Source: Geminocystis sp. NIES-3709 (GTDB taxonomy: Bacteria; Cyanobacteriota; Cyanobacteriia; Cyanobacteriales; Cyanobacteriaceae). Taken from it: a DNA stretch of 64,000 nucleotides. The number at the start of each line of letters is the position of its first letter. Position 1 is the first letter of the stretch. Below, in pieces: positions 57,697 through 64,000 of the stretch. Under the pieces are notes generated by a model. That model was given only the letters and a program-made list of their open reading frames with translations, was not told where the DNA came from and did no database searches. The DNA lies in assembly GCF_001548115.1 (NCBI RefSeq), contig NZ_AP014821.1, forward strand, positions 4,033,262 to 4,097,261, read 5' to 3'. The position numbers were made by a program, and so were the translations under genes.

Positions 57697-59694
57697 ATGA
57701 TCAGTCAAAATGCCACCTTTCCTTTAGAAGCTCAATCTTCAGAAAAAGAAGATATTTCTTTCAAATCTTCAGGGCAAAATAATCCAGAAAGTGAAAACAA
57801 GATCAAAAAAGGAGGAACTTTCAGACAGAGACTCTTAACTACTATCTTACCTACAACTTTAATCCCTTTAATTGTAGCTAGTTCTATTACTATCAATATT
57901 ACAGGTTATCGGGCGGAAAGAGATGAGTTAAATCGCCTAGAAGAAATTGCTGTTTTAGGAACGGTAGGCTCTTTGACCAGTTCAAAAAATGGAGTGGCTT
58001 TAGAAGCGACTGAAGTATCATCAAAAACTTTGCAAGAAGTCTTGAGCAATCTTTTAAAGAAGGAAATTGTAGGAACAAGGGTTTTACAAATTATCGATGT
58101 TCAAACAGGTAATTTATTAAATTCGATCGTATCTGAAACTTTAAATATACCAAAAGATAAAATTGTTGAAGGAGAAGCCATTACCCAAGTTGCAAAAATT
58201 TTGTTAGAAAATCAGTCTAATAATAATTTTCCAGAATTACTGAGTCAATTAAATCAAATACCAAATCTAGCCCAAATTGACTTAAGGGAATCTCAAAATA
58301 TAGAAGGTTCTCCAACACTAACATTTCGCTTAAATAAACGATATTTTAAAATATTGTCAATTCCTGAGACTAATGTTCTAGCAGTAATATCTGTTGATGA
58401 GGGGGAGATTTTTCGGGCAGGAAATCAATTAGCCCTTATTTTCGGTTCTCTTACCTTTTTCCTCGCAATTCTAGCTGTTGCTAGTGTTATTCTTTTAGCC
58501 CAAAACTTTTCTGAACCTTTAATCAATTTAACCAATAAAGCTAAACAGGTAGCTCAAGGAGATTTAGAAGTTGAAGCGACATTAGAAGGAACAGAAGAAA
58601 ATCGTATTCTCGCCTATAATTTTAATAGTTTAGTTCAACGAGTAAAAGAACTAATTAAAGAACAAGAAGCCATTGCTAATGAACAAAAAGAAGAAAAAGA
58701 AAAATTAGAAATGGGAATTTATCAACTACTCGATGATTTACAAGGTGCTGTGGAAGGAGATTTGACAGTGAGAGCGAGTTTAAGTTCCATGGAAATGAGT
58801 ACCGTTGCCGATTTATGTAACGCTATTTTAGACAATTTACAAGACATTGCTTCCCAAGTACAAAAATCCAGTAATCAAGTAATTTTTGCTTTAGAAAAAG
58901 ATGAAGAGTCCATCAAAGAATTAACCAAAGGCGCGATCGAAGAAAACTATAAAACCATAGATACATTGGTGTCTGTAAAAAATATGTCTGAAACCATCAG
59001 TAAAATTGCTCAAAGTGCCAATCAGGCCGCTACCCTTGCTGATGATGCTTACTCTGCGACAGAAGAAAGTTCCAAAGGCATGGACGCAACAGTAAGTACG
59101 ATCTTCAGTCTCAGAAACACGGTAGGAGAAACAGCGAAAAAAATGAAACGTTTAGGGGAATCTTCCCAAAAAATTTCTCAGGTGGTATCTCTGATCGAAG
59201 AAATTGCTCTCAAAACTAACCTTCTTGCCATTAATGCCACTGTGGAAGCTAATCGTGCAGGAGAACAAGGGCAAGGCTTTACGGTGATTGCAGAACAAGT
59301 CGGGGCATTAGCCGAACAATCTGCCTCTGCTACTAAAGAAATCGCCAAAATTGTGGCAGAAATTCAACAAGAAACCCAAGAAGTAACCAATGCCATGGAA
59401 ATGGGAACTACTCAGGTAGTAAGTACCACCCAATTAGTAGAAACCACCAAACAACAATTAGAACAAGTGTTAACTCGCTCTCGTAACATTAATCAGTTGA
59501 TGCAAAGCATTTCTCAATCCACTGTTTCTCAGGCTCAAACATCTCAAACAGTACAAGAATTAATGGAACAAATCGCTCACAAATCCGAAGAAAGATTAGA
59601 GTATTCGCAAAAAATTGTGAAATCAATCCAAGGTACATCACAAATTGCTCAACAGTTAGAGTTGGCGGTAGAACAGTTTAAAGTGAGTGAATAA
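57697..59694 (+). CDS. Methyl-accepting chemotaxis protein (PilJ/PixJ-like)
   Basis: 665 residues. A soluble head (1-45) precedes TM1 (about 46-69), an extracytoplasmic sensor (about 70-244), TM2 (about 245-268), a HAMP domain (about 269-322), a second HAMP-like module ([24 protein letters not shown], about 354-383) and the signalling coiled coil. The hairpin tip is [27 protein letters not shown]...EQVGALAEQ (about 500-540). There are no GAF or bilin-binding Cys domains, so it is not a phytochrome-type PixJ. The ligand is unknown. A hairpin follows 99 bp after its stop. Confidence 0.92.
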   Translation: MISQNATFPLEAQSSEKEDISFKSSGQNNPESENKIKKGGTFRQRLLTTILPTTLIPLIVASSITINITGYRAERDELNRLEEIAVLGTVGSLTSSKNGVALEATEVSSKTLQEVLSNLLKKEIVGTRVLQIIDVQTGNLLNSIVSETLNIPKDKIVEGEAITQVAKILLENQSNNNFPELLSQLNQIPNLAQIDLRESQNIEGSPTLTFRLNKRYFKILSIPETNVLAVISVDEGEIFRAGNQLALIFGSLTFFLAILAVASVILLAQNFSEPLINLTNKAKQVAQGDLEVEATLEGTEENRILAYNFNSLVQRVKELIKEQEAIANEQKEEKEKLEMGIYQLLDDLQGAVEGDLTVRASLSSMEMSTVADLCNAILDNLQDIASQVQKSSNQVIFALEKDEESIKELTKGAIEENYKTIDTLVSVKNMSETISKIAQSANQAATLADDAYSATEESSKGMDATVSTIFSLRNTVGETAKKMKRLGESSQKISQVVSLIEEIALKTNLLAINATVEANRAGEQGQGFTVIAEQVGALAEQSASATKEIAKIVAEIQQETQEVTNAMEMGTTQVVSTTQLVETTKQQLEQVLTRSRNINQLMQSISQSTVSQAQTSQTVQELMEQIAHKSEERLEYSQKIVKSIQGTSQIAQQLELAVEQFKVSE

Positions 59695-59793
59695 AAATTT
59701 CATCTCTTACTTGACAAACAAAAAAAAAAGAGATATACTGTTTATCATAAAGGATCAAAGTATCCGCTTCGGGTGTGGGGAAGTTAAATAGAG

Positions 59794-59845
59794 AAGCCTT
59801 TGGGGTCGAAACATGGCAAGACTCCCAAGGGCTTTTCCCTTTTAG
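59794..59845 (+). terminator. Structured intergenic element with alternative hairpins (terminator or RNA switch)
   Basis: AAGCCTTTGGG (59794-59804) pairs with CCCAAGGGCTT (59824-59834), extended by GTC/GAC inside, and is followed by TTCCCTTTT. An alternative stem, AAGGG with CCCTT (59827-59841), would disrupt it. It lies between the MCP gene and the GST gene (ATG at 59861). It may be the MCP terminator or an attenuator for the GST gene. I match it to no known RNA family. Confidence 0.5.
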
Positions 59846-59860
59846 GGCAATATTTATCAA

Positions 59861-60811
59861 ATGAGTAAGCAAAATAAATCTTTACCAACATCTTTTTTTA
59901 TTGTCATAGCGCGATTCGTCTGGAAAAGTTTATGGCAACTAATGATGTCTCAGTTAGCACCTAATGAAAAGGGTAGCTATAATCGTCCATCTAGTCAATT
60001 TCTTCATCAAATTAATTCCTATAGCGATAGTATTTATACTCTAGAAGCTGATCGATATTGTTTATATGTTGGTTTAAGTTGTCCTTGGGCACATCGTACT
60101 CTAATGGTGAGAACTTTGAAAGGATTGGAAAACTCGATCGAGGTTAAAATGGTGATTCCCTCGGTTAATCAAGGGGGTTGGATAATGGAAGAACTATCAG
60201 AAAATTGTCAAACTTTACGACAACTTTATCAACTATCTCAACCTAATTATCAAGGACGTTGTACTGTACCTGTTTTGTGGGATAAAACAACTAAAACCAT
60301 CGTTAATAATGAGAGTTCTGAGATTATTATAATTCTTAATAGTCAGTTTAATCAGTTCGCCACTAATGCTGAATTAAACCTTTATCCTGATGATCTTAAA
60401 TTGTCGATCGACTCATGGAATGAAAAAATTTATCATCATGTTAATAATGGGGTTTATCGTTGCGGTTTTGCTCAAACTCAATCGACTTATGAAGATGCTT
60501 GTAACAGTTTATTCTCAGTTTTAGATGATATTGAAGCAAATCTGCTTAATAATCGTTATTTATGTGGTGATCGATTAACTTTAGCCGATATTCGTTTATT
60601 TACTACCTTGATTCGTTTTGATATAGTTTATTACAGTTTGTTTAAGTGTAGTTTAAAATCGATCGATAGCTATTCCAATTTAAGTAGATATGTGAAAGAT
60701 ATTGATAACTTATCAGCAATTAAGGACACCTATGACTTAAAAGTCATTCAAAAAGATTATTTTGGCAACTTATTTCCTCTCAATCCTAGTGGTATTATTC
60801 CTCTTTCTTAA
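59861..60811 (+). CDS. Glutathionyl-hydroquinone reductase-like GST (omega/Xi type)
   Basis: 316 residues. The Cys-type active site CPWAHRT (in VGLSCPWAHRTLMVRTL) and the GSH-binding VPVLWDKTTKTIVNNESSEI define the glutathionyl-hydroquinone reductase branch (YqjG/ECM4). That enzyme reduces glutathionyl-hydroquinones. The C-terminal helical domain has YEDACNSLFSVLDDIEANL and GDRLTLADIRLFTTLIRFD. It is usually ~325 residues in bacteria, so this is full length. The N-terminal extension (about 1-40) is weakly hydrophobic. Its substrates here are unknown. Confidence 0.87.
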   Translation: MSKQNKSLPTSFFIVIARFVWKSLWQLMMSQLAPNEKGSYNRPSSQFLHQINSYSDSIYTLEADRYCLYVGLSCPWAHRTLMVRTLKGLENSIEVKMVIPSVNQGGWIMEELSENCQTLRQLYQLSQPNYQGRCTVPVLWDKTTKTIVNNESSEIIIILNSQFNQFATNAELNLYPDDLKLSIDSWNEKIYHHVNNGVYRCGFAQTQSTYEDACNSLFSVLDDIEANLLNNRYLCGDRLTLADIRLFTTLIRFDIVYYSLFKCSLKSIDSYSNLSRYVKDIDNLSAIKDTYDLKVIQKDYFGNLFPLNPSGIIPLS

Positions 60812-60937
60812 AATCTAGAGTAAAAAAGGGTACTCACTCATTTCTCATTCATCCCCCTAATAGATAAAGAATAATGTCAAGGTCAAGGGATAATGATAAA
60901 GTTCTTTATGAATATAATTATGCTTGGAGATTATTTA

Positions 60938-61588
60938 ATGAAAAACTATATCAAACTCGGATCTAAATTGATCTATTCCTTGCCCATCGGATTATTATTT
61001 TTAGCAACTCCTGCTTTTGCTCATCATGCGATGGGGAATGTCACTCCAAATAATTTCTTTACTGGTTTTGTGTCGGGTTTAGCCCATCCTGTCATCGGTT
61101 TAGATCATTTAGCTTTTATAATTGGTGTAGGATTATTGGGGAGTTTATCCCCTTGGGGGATGATTATACCTATTGGTTTTGTTTTCACCTCTATTTTAGG
61201 TACAGCAATTCATTTAATGAGTATCGATTTACCTGTCACTGAATTAATTGTCGCTCTTTCTGTGTTGATTAGTGGGTTAATGTTAGCTAAAGGAAATTTA
61301 CCCAAAACACCTTCTATCATGGTATTAGCATTGATAGCTGGAATTTTTCATGGTTATGCTTACGGAGAAAGTATTATTGGTGCAGAAACAACTCCTTTAA
61401 TTTCTTATTTGGCTGGTTTTTCGATCGTACAGACTATCATAAGTTTTATTGCTTATAGGTTAGGAAAATTATCTATTCGTAAATCTGCTGATCAAAAAAA
61501 TCCTTCTTCTTCTTTAATCCTAAGATTAACTGGATGTGTTATTTGCGGTATCGGTATAACTTTTATTTCTCAATTTCTTGGAGTATAA
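60938..61588 (+). CDS. hupE: HupE/UreJ family Ni/Co transporter-like protein
   Basis: 216 residues from the ATG at 60938, chosen because GGAG lies 8 bases upstream; a 15-codon upstream extension from 60893 lacks a ribosome site. A signal peptide (about 1-28, ending LATPAFAHHAMG) precedes six spans. The metal-binding HHAMG at the mature start and the HPVIGLDHLAFIIGVG motif (HPxxGxDH) are both present. The family moves Ni2+ or Co2+. No cobalamin riboswitch is visible upstream, and no hydrogenase or urease genes are nearby. Confidence 0.87.
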   Translation: MKNYIKLGSKLIYSLPIGLLFLATPAFAHHAMGNVTPNNFFTGFVSGLAHPVIGLDHLAFIIGVGLLGSLSPWGMIIPIGFVFTSILGTAIHLMSIDLPVTELIVALSVLISGLMLAKGNLPKTPSIMVLALIAGIFHGYAYGESIIGAETTPLISYLAGFSIVQTIISFIAYRLGKLSIRKSADQKNPSSSLILRLTGCVICGIGITFISQFLGV

Positions 61589-61824
61589 AAAGAAATGGTT
61601 TTGGGTTTAAAGTTTTTGAAAATTTTGAAAAAAGGGCATTGTTATTTTGGCATTTTCCTAATAGTTTAGCATAATAGAATTGGGAGAATCCAAATCAACA
61701 CATTGAAAGGGCTGGAGATAGGTGATAGAAGATAGGAATTAACACCAGTCAAATAACATTGCAATAAGTGATAATAAAAATAGAAATAAAACTCCTAAAA
61801 GACTTTAAACAAGTCTTGATATAG

Positions 61825-62961
61825 ATGATTAAAACTCCCTCTATTTTAGTCGTTGATGACGAACCGAATAACTTTGATGTTATCGAAACATTTTTATCCA
61901 ACGAGGATTATACCCTTTATTATGCTTCTAATGGTAATGATGCCATCGCCTCATTAGAAAATGAGGCACCAGATTTAATTCTGTTAGATGTCATGATGCC
62001 TGAATTGGATGGGCTTGAAGTATGCCGTCAAATTAAAGATAGACAAAAATGGAAGGCAATACCAATTATTATGGTGACGGCTTTAAACTCAAAAGAAGAT
62101 TTAGCCAATTGTTTAGAATCTGGCGCTGATGATTTTATTGGGAAACCAGTTAACAGTGTGGAGTTAAAGGCTAGGATTAAATCAATGTTGAGAATGAAAA
62201 CTCAATATGATGAAATTCAGAAATTTTCTATCTTGCAAAGAAACACCATTAATACTTTAGCCAAAAATATGGATGAACTAACGGGAAATATCGCTATCAG
62301 TTTATCCCACGAATTAAATACCCCTTTAAATGGTGTTGTCGGCATTTTACAAATTCTTAAAACTGATTTTGATAAGTTTGATCATGATGAAATGTCTGAG
62401 TTGTTAGGATTAGCACTATTTTCAGCCGATCGATTGGTTGATTTAACCAAAAGATTTCTTTTATACCTACAACTAGAATTATCTGGTACAACAAATGATT
62501 CTATCCTACCCCAAGAAAGTGTTTTTTCTTTATCTATTGTAGAATTGATCGCCCAAAGATGCGCTAAAAATTACGATCGTATTGAAGACATCATTTTTGA
62601 CATTGAGGAAGCAGAAATTGCCATTGCTGAAAATTACTTATTGACTATATTATCAGAGTTAATTGATAATGCTTTCAAATTTTCTGTTAAAGGTTCACCA
62701 GTAACTATTTCTAGCCGTATTCAAAACCATCAACTTCATATTATTATCCACGATGGCGGTAAAGGAATGACACCAGAACAAATTTCTAAAATTGGCACTT
62801 TAATTCAATTTGAAAGAGAGACTTATAGTCAACAAGGGGTGGGTATCGGTCTAAAATTGGTCAAAATGATCATTAAAAAGGTTAATGGTGTTTTAGAAAT
62901 TAAGAGCATTTACCGACAAGAAACTAAAGTAATGATTAGTTTACCCATTATCACTTTATAG
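61825..62961 (+). CDS. Response-regulator/histidine-kinase hybrid
   Basis: 378 residues. An N-terminal receiver (about 5-122; D in ILLDVMMPELDGLEV and Lys in FIGKPVNSVEL) is followed by a coiled linker, HisKA with the phospho-His in ISLSHELNTPLNGVVG, and HATPase (NAFKFS N-box, DGGKGMTPEQ, GVGIGLKLVKMI). The receiver comes before the kinase, so it is an input module, in a phosphorelay with an unknown partner. It lies 236 bp after hupE. Confidence 0.9.
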   Translation: MIKTPSILVVDDEPNNFDVIETFLSNEDYTLYYASNGNDAIASLENEAPDLILLDVMMPELDGLEVCRQIKDRQKWKAIPIIMVTALNSKEDLANCLESGADDFIGKPVNSVELKARIKSMLRMKTQYDEIQKFSILQRNTINTLAKNMDELTGNIAISLSHELNTPLNGVVGILQILKTDFDKFDHDEMSELLGLALFSADRLVDLTKRFLLYLQLELSGTTNDSILPQESVFSLSIVELIAQRCAKNYDRIEDIIFDIEEAEIAIAENYLLTILSELIDNAFKFSVKGSPVTISSRIQNHQLHIIIHDGGKGMTPEQISKIGTLIQFERETYSQQGVGIGLKLVKMIIKKVNGVLEIKSIYRQETKVMISLPIITL

Positions 62962-63064
62962 ATGAAAGCTCCTTAAAAATTCGCTTTTAGCCTGAATTAA
63001 AATCTTTATTTTACCCGACATTTTAAGTACCCTTAAGCGAACTTCATATAAGAGGTGAAAACCC

Positions 63065-64000
63065 ATGTTAAAATATAATGCTTTGACGATCGAAGAATTA
63101 GGCTATTGCATTATTCGTCACCCTCTCATCGTCTCATCTCAAACCACCGTCAGAGATGCCATCAACTTAATTAGTAGTCTTCGTTCTTTCTGTCAGACAA
63201 ATCATGACGAAAATTATAGTAAAAATGTTTTAGAAATAGAAGCTCGATCTAGTTGTGTCATTGTGGTGGAAGAAGAAAAAGTAATCGGTATTTTAACAGA
63301 AAGAGATATTGTTCGTTTAAGTGTTGACTATCCTTCCTTAAATGCCCTTATTGTCGGTGATGTGATGAAATCTCCTGTTATCACTCTCCGAGAAAAACAA
63401 TTTGATAATTTATTTTCTGTTATTAACTTATTACATCAATATCATATTCGTCATCTCCCCATTTTAGATCAAGACGATCATCTTGTCGGTTTAGTTACCC
63501 ACGAAAGTTTAAGACAATTATCTCGCCCCATTGACTTACTGAAATTGCGTCAAGTCAGGGAAATCATGATTACTGAGGTTATTTGTACCCCCCCTCAATC
63601 TTCTTTATTAGAAGTCGCCCGAATTATGATGATTAATAAAATTAGTTGTGTAGTCATTACGGAGAATATACAGAGTAAGGCAATCAAAGATACCGATGAA
63701 GATAGGCAACAAGAAAATTATCCTTCACAAAAACCGTTAGGCATTATCACCGAAAGAGATTTAGTACAATTTCAAGCCTTAAATTTAAATCTGCAAGATT
63801 ATCAGGTTCATACTCTTATGAGTACACTCGTATTTAATGTTAATCTTAATGACTCTCTTTTAACCGTACAACAGTTAATGGAAGAACATCTCATTCGTCG
63901 CCTATTAGTTACGGGAAGCCAAGGGGAAATTTTGGGTATTGTTACTCAAACGAATATTCTACAAGCTCTTAACCCCATGGAAATCTACAACATGGCTACC
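63065..64000 (+). CDS. Multi-CBS-domain protein, cut by the window end
   Basis: 312 codons are open to the window end from the ATG at 63065, which has an AGAGGTG ribosome site. Four CBS motifs are readable: VIVVEEEKVIGILTERDIVR, VINLLHQYHIRHLPILD...LVGLVTHE, ARIMMINKISCVVIT...GIITERDLVQ, and VQQLMEEHLIRRLLVTG...ILGIVTQTNIL. The sequence continues LQALNPMEIYNMAT at the edge, the kind of junction seen before PAS/GGDEF or kinase modules in cyanobacterial proteins. The output domain lies outside the window. CBS pairs bind adenine nucleotides. Confidence 0.85.
   Translation, partial: MLKYNALTIEELGYCIIRHPLIVSSQTTVRDAINLISSLRSFCQTNHDENYSKNVLEIEARSSCVIVVEEEKVIGILTERDIVRLSVDYPSLNALIVGDVMKSPVITLREKQFDNLFSVINLLHQYHIRHLPILDQDDHLVGLVTHESLRQLSRPIDLLKLRQVREIMITEVICTPPQSSLLEVARIMMINKISCVVITENIQSKAIKDTDEDRQQENYPSQKPLGIITERDLVQFQALNLNLQDYQVHTLMSTLVFNVNLNDSLLTVQQLMEEHLIRRLLVTGSQGEILGIVTQTNILQALNPMEIYNMAT

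Noticed and set aside
59678-59872. Minus-strand 64-residue frame between the MCP and GST genes
   Set aside because: It runs through the hairpin region and both gene ends, with no homology or start support.
60812-60937. Cobalamin riboswitch in front of hupE
   Set aside because: The gap is only 126 bp and has none of the conserved B12-box sequence; the GGAG before 60938 is a plain ribosome site.

Overview
The window is a chromosomal stretch from a low-GC, unicellular-type cyanobacterium. The evidence is photosystem II genes (psbD, psbC) at the left edge, a CURT1/CAAD thylakoid protein, frequent cyanobacterial HIP1-like GCGATCGC/CGATCG sites inside genes, a cyanobacterial RNase P RNA, and a type IV pilus chemotaxis cluster. 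Low GC and gene content suggest a Geminocystis/Cyanobacterium-like organism, but that is inference. All recognised genes appear intact except psbD and the last CBS-domain gene (both cut by the window edges) and a few decayed mobile-element and gene remnants.

Layout. 1-5 kb: psbD/psbC with a 17-bp overlap, an LCP cell-wall ligase and a carboxyl-terminal protease. 5-9.2 kb: a surface protein made of about 19 RTX-like repeats of 27 residues, and a TPR-sulfotransferase. 9.7-13 kb: trpS, a methylenetetrahydrofolate reductase and two small proteins. 13-18.5 kb (minus strand): a glycan-type group (glycosyltransferase, TupA-like ATP-grasp, DUF362, methyltransferase) with a Uma2 nuclease. 18.7-21.7 kb: a secreted protein, YggT, a HAD hydrolase and the glutamate symporter GltS.

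21.7-29 kb is the most interesting part. It holds a GRRM-type RiPP system: an orphan periplasmic binding protein (GrrP), three tandem Gly-rich precursor peptides (GrrA1-3) whose tails carry 8, 6 and 8 aromatic-X-Asn/Asp triplets, and, 3.9 kb further on, the radical SAM/SPASM cyclophane-forming maturase GrrM. The precursors and maturase are separated by a complete TRAP 2-oxoacid/glutamate-type transporter. That block is flanked in direct orientation by 48-bp ends of a decayed IS701-like element, so it looks like a cassette that split the locus.

29-40 kb: a diguanylate cyclase with a degenerate receiver, UbiD, KatG, a D27-like carotene isomerase paired with a flippase-like membrane protein, a BI-1 family protein, then type II peroxiredoxin divergent from PerR, and rnpB. 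KatG, Prx and PerR form a peroxide-defence neighbourhood. 40-50 kb: a group 2 sigma factor, NUDIX, CurT, a GntR regulator, a membrane subtilase, purF, and a PilT with a proline-rich head.

50-60 kb: a Pil/Pix-like chemotaxis set (CheA hybrid, PatA-type regulator, CheY, CheW, MCP) containing an MHYT-domain membrane protein. This set probably steers the PilT-driven pili. 60-64 kb: a glutathionyl-hydroquinone reductase-like GST, HupE, a receiver-histidine kinase and a truncated multi-CBS protein. Several families of short inverted-repeat elements (MITE-like) are scattered in the intergenic regions.
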